Made by a program: the position numbers and the translations under genes. From Chloroflexota bacterium (GTDB lineage Bacteria; Chloroflexota; Anaerolineae; B4-G1; DUEL01): 64,000 nt of DNA. The stretch covers positions 334,298 to 398,297 of the forward strand of contig JADBJJ010000027.1 in the NCBI GenBank assembly GCA_014874475.1. The letters run 5' to 3'. This document shows, one piece after another, positions 7,788 through 17,365 of this stretch (positions within the stretch are counted from its first letter, which is position 1; the number at the start of each line of letters is the position of its first letter). The notes under the pieces were generated by a model. It was given only the letters and a program-made list of their open reading frames with translations, did no database searches and had not been told where the DNA came from.

Positions 7788-10700
7788 ATGACGTTACCGG
7801 TCCCTATTCGCAAGTGGCTGGAATATTTGAACCGTGACGGAGATCGTCGCCGGAAAGGGTCTCTGACCCCCCAACCATCCTCCGCTTCTGTTTTCGCGCC
7901 CACTCCCGAAGAACTGGCCATCCTGGAAGAAATCACCCACACCCTCAGCGCCAGCCTGGAACTGGGGGTCGTCCTCCGAAATATTCTGACCTCCACCCGG
8001 CGGCTGATAGGCTTTGATATGGCGGAAATCACTCTCTGGGACTCCGTCCGACGTTGTCTGGTGAGCCGGGGTTCCCTGGACGCGGAGGCCTACCACGCTG
8101 AAGTCGGTATGGTGTATGGGCTGGACGAGGGATACTCAGGGTGGCTGGCCCGCCACCGCCAGCCTCTCTTGATTCCCGAGATTTCGGCTCGCCGCGATGT
8201 TCGCCCCAAACTGGACCGGCCTGACCTCCCCTATCATTCTTACCTGGGCATTCCCCTGGATAGCGGCGGTGAGTTTGTGGGGACGCTGGAACTGATCAGT
8301 TACCGCCCGGCGGCTTTCTCGGAGCGAGACCTGGCGCTGCTTCAGCGCATCGGCCGGTACGCGGTCACCGCCATTTTGCATGCCCGACTCTATGAAGAAG
8401 CTCGCCGTCGGGCCCTGGAACTGACCACTCTCTCCCGCGTCGCTACCGCGTTGACCTCCACGCTGGAACTTTCACAGGTTCTGCAGACGATCGCGACATC
8501 CGTTCTGGAGGTCATCGGCTGCGATGCCTCCGCCATTTTTGTTTTGGACGAGACGGAGGGGGTTCTGCGCCTGGCCGCGACCCATGGCCTGAGCCCGGAG
8601 TACGTGCGTCGCTCCACCGTCCTGCCAGTGGCAGTTGGGGGGCGGGGGCACGCGGTCGCCGTCCGGCAGCCCATTATTGTGGAAAACCTGGCTATGCACC
8701 CGACGCTGAGGCGGATCGCTCCTCTGGCAGAGGAGGAAGGGTTCATCGCGTTTGCCGACCTCCCTTTGCAGGTGGGGGAGCGGGTTATCGGTATGCTGGC
8801 CGCCTTCTTCTCTCAGCCCCACCATTTTACGGAGGGGGAGCGGGAGTTGCTTTCTACATTCGCTGACCAGGCGGCGGTCGCGATAGAAAATGCCCACCTG
8901 TATGCCCGGATGGACCGGCACCTGCGCAGGCAGCAGAGTGTGCTGGCCAGTCTGCAACGGGTCGCCAGGGAACTGAGCCTCACCTTTGATCCGGATCAAA
9001 TTCTCCGGCGGGTGCTGGAGGAGTCGTTGCGCATCGCCGATACCCCCTACGGGGTCGTCCTGCTGCGCGACGACGCCGGTGCCTGGGGACTGAGTCTCTG
9101 CGCGGGCTACCTGGAAGAAGAACAGGCAGCCCTCCGCCAGGAATTGCGAGAGATTCCCCCGCCGGACCTTTTGGCAGAGTTGGAACGCTCGGTGCAGACG
9201 GTCTACTGGGCGGATGTGACGGGTCGGCCTGTACTGGGCCGGGAGGATGCCCGTTCCGCACTGGTGGTGCCGATCCGGTTTGGCGAGAGTCTGGCTGGTG
9301 CCCTGGCCTTGATCAGCCGCCGGATAGACGCTTTTGACGCCGAGGTGCGCCAGTTCATTGAAACCATTGCCGCACAGGCGTCCATCGCTATCGCCAACGC
9401 CCGCTGGCATCGGGAACAACAGGAACGGGCCTCCCTTCTCCACCGGCGAACAGACCAGTTGAGCCGGGTGTTGGAGGTCAGCCGTGCCTTCCGCTCTGAT
9501 CGTCCTCTGGAGGAAGTACTGGAAGAGATTGCCTACGCCGTCCAGGAGAGTGTGGGCTTTAACATGGTTCTCATCAGTATCCTGGAGGGTGACCCACCGG
9601 TTCTGCGGCGTGTTGCTGGGGCGGGTATCCCTCTTGCGGCCTTGGAGCGTCTGAAGCGGACCCCCCAGTCCTGGAAGGCTGTGCAGGCGGTTCTGGAGGA
9701 CCGCTTCCGCATCGGTCGGAGTTATTATATCCCCGCGGAGGAGCAGGCGCACTGGCGAGGACGGCTGGATGTATATGAAGATCGCCTGGAGATGGCTTCT
9801 CGCCAGCCCGGCCGATGGCATCCCCAGGACCTCCTGATGGTGCCGCTCATTGGCCCCAGTGGGCAGATTCAGGGCACCCTCTCGGTGGACGATCCCCGCA
9901 GCGGCCGTGTCCCGGATTATCCGACCATAGAGGCGCTGGAGATTTTTGCCGCTCAAGCGGCGGCTGCGATAGAGAATGCCCACTTGCTGGAAGACCTCCA
10001 GCGGCGATTGGACATACTGGCGACCTTCAACGATCTCAACCGGGCCGTCACAGCCCGCCTGGACCTGCAGGGCGTACTCCAGACGGTAGTGGAGGCGGTG
10101 CTACGCCTTATGCAATGCCAGGGCAGCGTCGCCTTCCTGCGGAATCCGGAGACGGGACGGTACGAAGTGCACGCGGCCCGCGGGCATGACATCTTCTCTC
10201 TCTCAGAGTGCTCATTTGCCCCTGGTGAAGGCATAGTGGGGGCGGTCGTTCAAAGCAAGATGCCCCTGGCCGTGACGGACGCCGCTGAAGAGATGAGGGC
10301 CTGTTATATTCCCCAGGGCGCCGTGGCCCTCGCTCCGCTGACTATAGGAGATGAGATCGTCGGCGTTCTGGCTGCAGACCGTCCGACCCGCAAGACCTTT
10401 ACCCCGACTGACCTGGCTGTCCTCACCGCTCTGGCCGACCAGGTGGCTGTGGCTGTCCAGAATGCGCGCCTTTTTGAGGAGTCGGTGGGCCGGACCCAGG
10501 AACTCTCCACGTTGCTGGAAGCCGCCAGCGCCCTCTCCTTCACCCTGGACCTGGATTGGGTCCTCTATGCCCTGGGCGAGCGCCTGCTGAACCTGACCGG
10601 TGCCGATGGCTGCGTCATCGCCGAATGGAACCGGGAGACGGACCTGGTCACTGTCATCTGGGAGTCCCGAGGGGAGACATCGCCGCTGGCCTGTGTAGCG

Positions 10701-13433
10701 TACCTGTCTACAGAGCGTCCCGTTGTGCAGGAAGTGCTCCTGGTCCAGGAGCCGGCCATCCTGACGATGGATGACTCGGAGGGACTGCCGCTCCTGCAGG
10801 AGCGGGATGCCCGCTTACTTCTGCTGGTGCCGATGGTGGCCCGGGGGCAGACGGTGGGGCTGGTGGAACTGGAGCGGCGGGAAGCCCGGCCTTTCAGCCC
10901 CAATGAGGTCCGTCTGGCTCAGGCGCTGGCCAATTATGCCGCCACGGCCATCCAGAACGCCCGTCTCTACGAGGAAATCCGCCGCTTCACCGAGGAACTG
11001 GAGCAGCGGGTGGAGGAGCGCACCCGCGAACTGGCCCAGGCCCTCCAGGAACTGACGATGGAGCGGGATCGGATGGAGGCCCTCTACCACATCGCCAGCC
11101 AGGTCGCTTCCAGCCTGGATGTGGGGCAGGTGCTCCACCGGACACTGGAAACGGTCGTCCAGGTAACCGGATCCGATCAGGGTTTCATCCTGTTGTGGGA
11201 TTCCCAGACCAACACCCTGGTCCGTCGGGCGGCTGTGGGTGTGCCTACCCAGATCCCGATCACGGGCTTGCCCACCCGCTTCCGGCGGGGAGAGGGACTG
11301 GCGGGGTGGGTGCTGGCCCATAACCAGCCTATCCTGCTCTCGGACCTCTCCGTTGACCCGCGCTGGGTCCCCGGACCCGAAAGTGGTGAGCAAAAATCTG
11401 CTCTGGCTGTGCCCTTGAGCGTGGCTGGTGAGGTCCTGGGGGTTCTCCTCCTCCTCTCCACCATTCCCGCTTACTTTACCGAAGACCACCTGCGGCTGGT
11501 AGAGGCGGCCGCTGCCCAGATGGCGAACGCGGTGAATAATGCTGCCCTCTACGACCTGATCCGTCAGCAGGCCGCAGACCTGGGAGCAATGCTGAAACAA
11601 CAGCAGGTGGAGGCGGCCAGGAACCAGGCCATCCTGGACGGCGTCGCTGATGGCGTGCTCTTCGCGGACGCTTCGGGGAAGATTGTCCTCTTTAACCCGG
11701 CGGCCGAGCGGCTCCTGGAGATTCCTCGCCAGCAGGCGATCGGGCGGAGCATTCGGGAGATGCTGGGGCTCTACGGCGTGGAGGGCCGTAAATGGCTGAA
11801 GGCGCTGGAGGACTGGGCAGCCCACCCGGCAGATCGCACCCCAGAGGACTTCGTTGCGGAACGGCTCCAACTGGGCGACCGGATCGTCAGCGTCCACGCC
11901 GCGCCGGTCATCCGGGGGACGGAGTACCTGGGCACGGTCTCGGTATTCCGGGACATCACTGCCGAGGTGGAGGCCGACCGGGCCAAGAGCGAGTTTATTT
12001 CCACCGTCTCCCACGAGTTGCGCACACCGATGACCTCCATCAAGGGCTATGCGGACCTGCTGATGCTGGGGATGGCCGGATCTCTGAGCGAGCAACAGAG
12101 ACATTTCGTCAGCATCATCCGCAACAATGCCGAACGGATGGTTGCTCTGGTCAACGACCTGCTGGACATTTCCCGCATTGAGTCCGGCCGGGTGCAGTTG
12201 GACCTGCGGGCCTTGCACATCCACGAGGTGGTGGAACAGGTGGCCCATACTCTCCTGGGACGGGCACAGAGTAAAGGGCTTACCCTTCAGATAGAAGTGC
12301 CCGCCGACCTGCCGCTCGTCTGGGGGGACGGTAACCGGGTAACCCAGATCCTTACCAATCTGATCAGTAACGCCATCCAGTACACCCCGCCGGGGGGCCG
12401 AGTGACCGTCTCCGCTCATCTCAACGGGGATATGCTGGAAATCTCCGTCGCCGACACCGGCATTGGGATTTCCAAAGAGAACCAGCGGAAAATCTTTGAC
12501 CGCTTCTTTCGGGCTGATGACCCCCTGGTCCAGGAGACGCCGGGCACCGGCCTGGGATTGCCCATCACTGCATCCCTGGTGCAGATGCACGGCGGGCAAA
12601 TCTGGGTGGAGAGCGAACTGGGCGAGGGGAGTACCTTTACCTTCACCCTCCCGCTGGCGACCGTCCGGACTGCTGCTCCGTTTTTGCCAACCCCTCCGGG
12701 CACGCTGGTACTGGTAGTGGAGGACGAGGTGGATATTGCCAATCTGCTCCGAATCCACCTGGAGCGCGAAGGTTATCGGGTGCAGATTGCTGGGCGGGGC
12801 GAAGAGGCGCTCCGGATGGCTCGTGAAATACAGCCCAACCTCATTACCCTGGATATCTTCCTGCCCGATATGGACGGGTTCACTATTCTGGAGCGGCTCA
12901 AGAAGGATTCCCAGACCGCTCATATCCCGGTCATCGTGGTCTCCGTTGTTCCCGAACGGGAGAAAGGGCTTCGGTTGGGGGCAGTGGATTACCTGGGTAA
13001 GCCCATAGACGAGGAGCGGCTCATCAAATTGGTGCGGCAAGTGCTCCATCAGCAAGGGCTTATCCTGGTCGTGGATGATGACCGGGACACTCTTGCGCTG
13101 ATACGAGAGGCGCTTCGCCGCTATGGTTTCAATGTACAGACCACCGAGCAGGGGAAGCGGGCTCTCCAGATCGCGCGCGAAACTCATCCCGCGCTGATTT
13201 TGCTGGACCTGAAATTACAGGATGTGGATGGCTATCAGGTACTGCGGAATCTCAAGTCCGACCTGCGCACTCGGGATATTCCGGTGGTGGTGATGAGCGG
13301 GAGCGTGACGGACGATGAACTGAAAGAGCAGAAAGCACTGGCCCTGGGGGCGGTGCGATTTTTGCCCAAGCCGTTTGCCATAGAGGAATTTGTCCGGGAG
13401 ATTTCTGTCCTGCTCCAGCCGGCAACGGCATAA
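7788..13433 (+). CDS. Giant multi-GAF hybrid histidine kinase
   Basis: 1881 residues with no membrane segment, so a cytoplasmic sensor. Seven GAF domains start near residues 42, 211, 384, 557, 743, 905 and 1099, with a coiled coil (~1065-1095) between the sixth and seventh. A PAS domain (~1280-1400) follows. The HisKA domain has the H-box SHELRTPMTS (His ~1409) and the HATPase domain has ILTNLISNAIQY, DTGIGIS and GTGLGLP. Two receiver domains (from ~1640 and ~1757) have acceptors in LDIFLPDMDG and LDLKLQDVDG. GAF repetition suggests integration of several small ligands or redox cues; none shows a visible haem or bilin Cys motif that I can assign. It is followed 9 bp later by a receiver gene. 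Confidence 0.93.
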   Translation: MTLPVPIRKWLEYLNRDGDRRRKGSLTPQPSSASVFAPTPEELAILEEITHTLSASLELGVVLRNILTSTRRLIGFDMAEITLWDSVRRCLVSRGSLDAEAYHAEVGMVYGLDEGYSGWLARHRQPLLIPEISARRDVRPKLDRPDLPYHSYLGIPLDSGGEFVGTLELISYRPAAFSERDLALLQRIGRYAVTAILHARLYEEARRRALELTTLSRVATALTSTLELSQVLQTIATSVLEVIGCDASAIFVLDETEGVLRLAATHGLSPEYVRRSTVLPVAVGGRGHAVAVRQPIIVENLAMHPTLRRIAPLAEEEGFIAFADLPLQVGERVIGMLAAFFSQPHHFTEGERELLSTFADQAAVAIENAHLYARMDRHLRRQQSVLASLQRVARELSLTFDPDQILRRVLEESLRIADTPYGVVLLRDDAGAWGLSLCAGYLEEEQAALRQELREIPPPDLLAELERSVQTVYWADVTGRPVLGREDARSALVVPIRFGESLAGALALISRRIDAFDAEVRQFIETIAAQASIAIANARWHREQQERASLLHRRTDQLSRVLEVSRAFRSDRPLEEVLEEIAYAVQESVGFNMVLISILEGDPPVLRRVAGAGIPLAALERLKRTPQSWKAVQAVLEDRFRIGRSYYIPAEEQAHWRGRLDVYEDRLEMASRQPGRWHPQDLLMVPLIGPSGQIQGTLSVDDPRSGRVPDYPTIEALEIFAAQAAAAIENAHLLEDLQRRLDILATFNDLNRAVTARLDLQGVLQTVVEAVLRLMQCQGSVAFLRNPETGRYEVHAARGHDIFSLSECSFAPGEGIVGAVVQSKMPLAVTDAAEEMRACYIPQGAVALAPLTIGDEIVGVLAADRPTRKTFTPTDLAVLTALADQVAVAVQNARLFEESVGRTQELSTLLEAASALSFTLDLDWVLYALGERLLNLTGADGCVIAEWNRETDLVTVIWESRGETSPLACVAYLSTERPVVQEVLLVQEPAILTMDDSEGLPLLQERDARLLLLVPMVARGQTVGLVELERREARPFSPNEVRLAQALANYAATAIQNARLYEEIRRFTEELEQRVEERTRELAQALQELTMERDRMEALYHIASQVASSLDVGQVLHRTLETVVQVTGSDQGFILLWDSQTNTLVRRAAVGVPTQIPITGLPTRFRRGEGLAGWVLAHNQPILLSDLSVDPRWVPGPESGEQKSALAVPLSVAGEVLGVLLLLSTIPAYFTEDHLRLVEAAAAQMANAVNNAALYDLIRQQAADLGAMLKQQQVEAARNQAILDGVADGVLFADASGKIVLFNPAAERLLEIPRQQAIGRSIREMLGLYGVEGRKWLKALEDWAAHPADRTPEDFVAERLQLGDRIVSVHAAPVIRGTEYLGTVSVFRDITAEVEADRAKSEFISTVSHELRTPMTSIKGYADLLMLGMAGSLSEQQRHFVSIIRNNAERMVALVNDLLDISRIESGRVQLDLRALHIHEVVEQVAHTLLGRAQSKGLTLQIEVPADLPLVWGDGNRVTQILTNLISNAIQYTPPGGRVTVSAHLNGDMLEISVADTGIGISKENQRKIFDRFFRADDPLVQETPGTGLGLPITASLVQMHGGQIWVESELGEGSTFTFTLPLATVRTAAPFLPTPPGTLVLVVEDEVDIANLLRIHLEREGYRVQIAGRGEEALRMAREIQPNLITLDIFLPDMDGFTILERLKKDSQTAHIPVIVVSVVPEREKGLRLGAVDYLGKPIDEERLIKLVRQVLHQQGLILVVDDDRDTLALIREALRRYGFNVQTTEQGKRALQIARETHPALILLDLKLQDVDGYQVLRNLKSDLRTRDIPVVVMSGSVTDDELKEQKALALGAVRFLPKPFAIEEFVREISVLLQPATA

Positions 13434-13442
13434 AGGAGGAAT

Positions 13443-13832
13443 ATGTCTCGCATTCTGGTTGCTGAGGACGAGAAGGATATTCGGGAACTCATAGCCTTTA
13501 CTCTGCGGTTCGCCGGTTTTGATGTCATCCTGGCCACCAACGGCGCAGAGGCCATTGAGGTTGCGGCGGCGGAGAAGCCCGACCTGATCCTTATGGATGT
13601 GCGTATGCCCAAGATGAGCGGGTACGAGGCCTGCCGTCGGCTGAAGGAAAACCCACAGACGGCATTGCTTCCCGTCGTCTTTCTTTCTGCCAAAGGGCAG
13701 GACTCCGAAATCCAGCAGGGACTGGAATCCGGGGCAGAGGAGTACATTCTCAAACCCTTCGCTCCCGACGAATTAATTCAACAGGTCCGGGACATCCTGA
13801 ACCGCCACGCGCAACGTGCAACAAAAGGGTAA
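13443..13832 (+). CDS. Single-domain response regulator (CheY-like)
   Basis: 129 residues containing only a receiver domain: acidic pocket EDE (residues 8-10), phospho-acceptor Asp in LILMDVRMPKMSG, Thr/Ser in LSAKG and Lys in LKPFAP. There is no output domain, so it probably relays phosphate or binds a partner. Its gene has an excellent SD (AAAGGAGG) and lies 9 bp after the hybrid kinase, making it the likely partner. Confidence 0.9.
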   Translation: MSRILVAEDEKDIRELIAFTLRFAGFDVILATNGAEAIEVAAAEKPDLILMDVRMPKMSGYEACRRLKENPQTALLPVVFLSAKGQDSEIQQGLESGAEEYILKPFAPDELIQQVRDILNRHAQRATKG

Positions 13833-13868
13833 TACGCGATAAGGAATGCGCGATAAGCGATACGCGAC

Positions 13869-14663
13869 ATGAGCGCGGTCATTATTGAGGGGAAACTGGT
13901 TCACTACGAGGCCATCGGTCGGGGCCAGCCGGTGATTTTCGTCCACGGCTGGCTCGGCTCCTGGCGCTACTGGATGACGGCAATGGACGACCTCTCCGAG
14001 CGCTATCGGGCCTACGCGCTGGACCTCTGGGGGTTTGGCGATACAGACCGCCGCCAAGATGCCTATTCGCTGAGCGCATATGTGGACCAGGTGGAGCAAT
14101 TCGTGGAAGAGATGGGCCTTTTCCGGACAGCCCTGGTGGGGCATGGGCTGGGTGGCGTGGTGGCCATCCGTCTCGCGGCCCGGATACCGGAGCGAGTGGA
14201 CCGGCTGGTCGCCATAAGCACTCCACTGACAGGGAGCGCTATCGCCCCGCCGCTGGCGACCTTTTCTAACCATCAAAGCGGTGACTGGATCAGCCGCATC
14301 CTGGGCCGTCGTCAGGCGGCTTACCCAGAGGTCCAGATGGAAGCCACCAAAACGGACCTGGGCGCTGTCATCCGAAGCGTCCAGTCGGTCCGGGCGGAGG
14401 ATCTGCTCTCCGACCTGGAATCGTTAACGATGCCGGTTCTGCTGGTGTACGGGAAGAATGACCCGTTGATTCGTCCACCGGAAGATCACTGGACGAGCCG
14501 TTGGGAAGAGAATATTTATCTGGTCTCTCTGGAAGATTCTTCCCATTTCCCGATGCTGGAGGAAGCGACCCGATTCACCCGTCTGCTGCGGCAGTTCATG
14601 GCGCTGGGGAGTGGTGTGGAGGCTTTAGAGATTCGGGAGGAATGGCGGCGGCGGACGCGATAA
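13869..14663 (+). CDS. Alpha/beta hydrolase fold protein (paralogue 2)
   Basis: 264 residues with HGWLGSW, nucleophile elbow GHGLGGV and the catalytic-His region DSSHFPMLEEAT. It is a paralogue of the protein at 2903. The elbow reads GHGLGG, so the usual nucleophilic Ser (GHSMGG in paralogue 1) is replaced by Gly; hydrolase activity is therefore doubtful and a binding or regulatory role is possible. No SD is visible; the 36 bp upstream consist of imperfect repeats of CGCGATAAG/CGATACGCGA. Confidence 0.8.
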   Translation: MSAVIIEGKLVHYEAIGRGQPVIFVHGWLGSWRYWMTAMDDLSERYRAYALDLWGFGDTDRRQDAYSLSAYVDQVEQFVEEMGLFRTALVGHGLGGVVAIRLAARIPERVDRLVAISTPLTGSAIAPPLATFSNHQSGDWISRILGRRQAAYPEVQMEATKTDLGAVIRSVQSVRAEDLLSDLESLTMPVLLVYGKNDPLIRPPEDHWTSRWEENIYLVSLEDSSHFPMLEEATRFTRLLRQFMALGSGVEALEIREEWRRRTR

Positions 14664-14693
14664 ACGTCGCTTTTCTGACGAAAGGGGGAAACT

Positions 14694-15566
14694 ATGCGCA
14701 ATCGGTGTCTGTGGCCCGGAATCGTTGTTCTCGCCCTGGCTGTTCTGGTACCGACCGTCGCCCTGGCTGCTCCGCTGGATCAGGAAGAAGTACCCGCGGA
14801 CGCTCTCTGGATCGCCCTGGCGCCGCTGATTGCCATCGCCACCTTCGTGGAGCGAGTCTTGGAGATTTTCTGGGACCGCTGGGAGTCCCCTGGCGTCTGG
14901 CCGAACCGAAAAGGCGTCTCCGACCCTTCCGCCCCGGCCTACGTCCGCTCCAAAAAGGCCTGGTCCCAGTGGCTGGGCACGTTGGTTGCCGCTCTCATCA
15001 TCGGCATGACCAATGTCCGCCTGTTTCGCTTCCTGGGGTTTGATGTCCTCTTCTCCAATCTCCTTCTGTTCACCTCCCGTGTCGGCGGCATCTTTGATCA
15101 GTTCACCGTCGGCACGCTGGTTGACTGGCTTCTCACGGCAGGGATCATCGGCTGGGGTGGGACCGAACTGGTCCATAATATTATTGAGGGGCTCATCAAA
15201 GGGCGGAACCTCTGGAGGGAGATGCGGGAGGTGGAGGCGGGGCGCAAGTCTATTCTGGATGCCCGTTTCTTCGGCGACTACGTCGCGCCAGAATTGGAGA
15301 AGCGCGGCGTTTCGGTCATCGGTTTGCGGAATCTGTTTCAGACGCTCTCCTCAGTGGGCCTGGCTCCTGACCCCCTGCTGGCCTCGCTGACCACCGGACA
15401 GGTGGACCGACTGCTGGCCCAACTGTCCTCTAACCCGCAGACCGCGCCCGCCGCTGAGGCTATCCGCGCATTCCTGGATCAGGTCCCAGCGGAGAAACAG
15501 CCGGAGATTCCCAATCTGCTGGCCCTGTTGACTCCGCAGCAGCGCCGGCGATTCCTGGGGGCATAA
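14694..15566 (+). CDS. Unknown membrane protein with signal peptide
   Basis: 290 residues. It begins with a signal peptide or anchor (RCLWPGIVVLALAVLVPTVA, then ALAAP). Further hydrophobic segments lie around residues 38-60, 83-100, 108-125 and 140-160. A polar C-terminal domain (~190-290) is Leu/Ala/Gln-rich and ends in LLALLTPQQRRRFLGA. I do not recognise a family. The SD AAAGGGGG is strong. It is convergent with the HtrA gene across an inverted repeat. Confidence 0.7.
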   Translation: MRNRCLWPGIVVLALAVLVPTVALAAPLDQEEVPADALWIALAPLIAIATFVERVLEIFWDRWESPGVWPNRKGVSDPSAPAYVRSKKAWSQWLGTLVAALIIGMTNVRLFRFLGFDVLFSNLLLFTSRVGGIFDQFTVGTLVDWLLTAGIIGWGGTELVHNIIEGLIKGRNLWREMREVEAGRKSILDARFFGDYVAPELEKRGVSVIGLRNLFQTLSSVGLAPDPLLASLTTGQVDRLLAQLSSNPQTAPAAEAIRAFLDQVPAEKQPEIPNLLALLTPQQRRRFLGA

Positions 15567-15588
15567 GCGTCCTGAGAACAGGTCTGAG

Positions 15589-15619
15589 CATTCGTTCGGG
15601 GTACGGCCCGAAACGAATG
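15589..15619. terminator. Inverted repeat between convergent genes
   Basis: CATTCGTT-CGGG (15589-15600) pairs with CCCG-A-AACGAATG (15607-15619) around a 6-nt loop with one bulge. It lies between convergent genes, so a bidirectional terminator is likely even though T-runs are absent. Confidence 0.5.
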
Positions 15620-15659
15620 GCGTACTGCCTGCTAACGCGGAATGCTGGTTTGTCGCTGG

Positions 15660-16838
15660 TTACTGCGGCCTCTCTGCCAGCCTGACGTTTACCTTTATCT
15701 CCTCTGTACCCCGGAAGAGGGTTACCTCCACCGTCTCCCCTACCCGCGTCTGTATGTCCAGGTAGACGTTCAATTCCTGGAGTGTTGGCACTGGATGGCC
15801 GTTGATGGCGGTGATGATGTCGCCGCCGACCGGAATCCGGTACCCTCCGATGCGGGCAATCTGATTCCCGCCCCGGATGCCGGCCCGGTCTGCCGGTCCG
15901 CCTCGGACCACGCTCAACACCAGCAATCCCTCCTCTACGGGTATCTCCATGCCGACTCTCCGCAACGCCCGGACCCATCCCGGGGTTAGGGGAAGGACCT
16001 CCACGCCCAGCCAGGGATGAGGATACCGTCCTTCAGCGATCAGGTGCGGCACTACCCGCCGCACGGTGTTGGAGGAGACGGCGAACCCGATGCCTGCTGA
16101 TGCCTGGCTGGGGCTGATAATCTGGGAGTTTACCCCAATCACTTGTCCCTGCAGGTCCAGCAGAGGGCCGCCGGAGTTGCCGGGGTTAATGGCCGCGTCG
16201 GTCTGGATGGCCTCCCCGATGAAGCGGCCGTCGGGGCTCTGGATGACTCGCCCCAGCGCGCTGATGATGCCCATCGTCATCGTTCCCACCTGCCCGAAGG
16301 GGCTGCCGATGGCGATGACGAATTGCCCCACCCGCAACTGGCTGGAGTCCGCCAGAGGGAGGGGGGCTGGCAGGTCCTCCGCCGGAATGCGGATGACCGC
16401 CAGGTCCGATGACGGATCCACTCCAACAATCTCCGCCGGGAACGACCGCCCGTCGGCCAGCGTCACCAACACTGATTCGGCGTTCTCCACCACGTGGTAG
16501 TTAGTGATGATGTGTCCCTGGTTGTCGTAGATGAACCCGGAACCTGTCCCTTCCTGGGGAATGGGTTGCATGAAGATGTCGTAGGTAATGACGCGGGAGG
16601 TGATGTTGACCACTGCCGGGGCGGCCTGTTCGTAGATGGCCTCCACCCGGGCCTCCAGCGCGTTGAATGCATCAGCGGGAACGGTGGGCAGGACCGGCGG
16701 CGCGGGGGTCGTCGTGGGCGGGATGGTCGGTGCTGGGGTAGGGCTGGGCAGAACCGCTGCTGGTAGGGCGCAGGCGACGCCAATTCCCAGCACGAACAGC
16801 AGTGCCAGTATCAGCCGCCAGTGGATTGGGGATGCCAT
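15660..16838 (-). CDS. HtrA/DegP-type serine protease, lipoprotein
   Basis: 392 residues. A lipobox (LGIGVAC, Cys23) predicts lipid anchoring outside the membrane and is followed by a long Pro/Thr linker (27-53). The trypsin-like domain has the triad His115 (TNYHVV), Asp145 (SSDLAVIRI) and Ser222 (GNSGGP). One PDZ domain occupies ~295-385. It is a periplasmic-type quality-control protease of envelope proteins. It is transcribed separately from yqeY, because a clear terminator lies between them. Confidence 0.93.
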   Translation of the reverse strand: MASPIHWRLILALLFVLGIGVACALPAAVLPSPTPAPTIPPTTTPAPPVLPTVPADAFNALEARVEAIYEQAAPAVVNITSRVITYDIFMQPIPQEGTGSGFIYDNQGHIITNYHVVENAESVLVTLADGRSFPAEIVGVDPSSDLAVIRIPAEDLPAPLPLADSSQLRVGQFVIAIGSPFGQVGTMTMGIISALGRVIQSPDGRFIGEAIQTDAAINPGNSGGPLLDLQGQVIGVNSQIISPSQASAGIGFAVSSNTVRRVVPHLIAEGRYPHPWLGVEVLPLTPGWVRALRRVGMEIPVEEGLLVLSVVRGGPADRAGIRGGNQIARIGGYRIPVGGDIITAINGHPVPTLQELNVYLDIQTRVGETVEVTLFRGTEEIKVNVRLAERPQ

Positions 16839-16862
16839 TGGGTACCTCCTCGTTCTCTCAAC

Positions 16863-16890
16863 AAAAAAGCGACCTCTGAGGTCGCCTTTT
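16863..16890 (-). terminator. Intrinsic terminator of the rpsU-GNAT-yqeY operon
   Basis: On the - strand GCGACCT and AGGTCGC (16869-16875/16879-16885) form a 7-bp stem with a 3-nt loop, followed by TTTTTT; on the other side an AAAA run gives a partly bidirectional structure. Confidence 0.8.
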
Positions 16891-16918
16891 GCTCCAGCGC
16901 GGGGGAAACGACCTGGCC

Positions 16919-17365
16919 CTATCCGGTCAACAACTCCCGCACGACCTCATTGACCAGACGACCGTCGGCGCGCCCTTTCATCCGGGGCATCAGCGCCTGC
17001 ATCACAGCGCCGATGTCCCGGGGGCCAGTCGCCCCCACCTGAGCGATGACGGCGCGGGCCTCCTCGGCGATCTCCTCTCGGCTCAGCATTCGGGGCAGAT
17101 AGGATTCCAGAATGGCCAGTTCCGCCTCCTCGTCGGCCAACCGGTCCGCGCGGGAGGTCCCTCGGAGTTCTTCTATCGTCTCCTGTCGCCGCTTGACTTC
17201 TTTCTGAAGTACGGCGACCAGGGACGGATCATCCAGTTCGCCCCCATGGTCGGTTTCGGCCAACTGGATGGCCGCCAGCGCCATCCGGATGACGGCCTTA
17301 CGCCGTTCGTCCCGGTTTCGCAGCGCCTCTTTCAGGTCCTGCTGCAGGCGGTCCTTCAGCCCCAT
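16919..17365 (-). CDS. yqeY: GatB/YqeY domain protein
   Basis: 148 residues, full-length YqeY type: MGLKDRLQQDLKEALRNRDE..., then the tail-domain pattern YLPRMLSREEIAEEARAVIAQVGATGPRDIGAVMQAL (given in parts) that resembles the tRNA-binding tail of GatB. It occurs commonly behind rpsU in bacteria, as here. Its start overlaps the end of the GNAT gene by 10 bp, so translation is coupled. The role in translation or amidotransfer is not established. Confidence 0.9.
   Translation of the reverse strand: MGLKDRLQQDLKEALRNRDERRKAVIRMALAAIQLAETDHGGELDDPSLVAVLQKEVKRRQETIEELRGTSRADRLADEEAELAILESYLPRMLSREEIAEEARAVIAQVGATGPRDIGAVMQALMPRMKGRADGRLVNEVVRELLTG

Noticed and set aside
10815..13187. Long - strand open frame (about 790 codons)
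   Set aside because: Antisense to the hybrid kinase; no family features.
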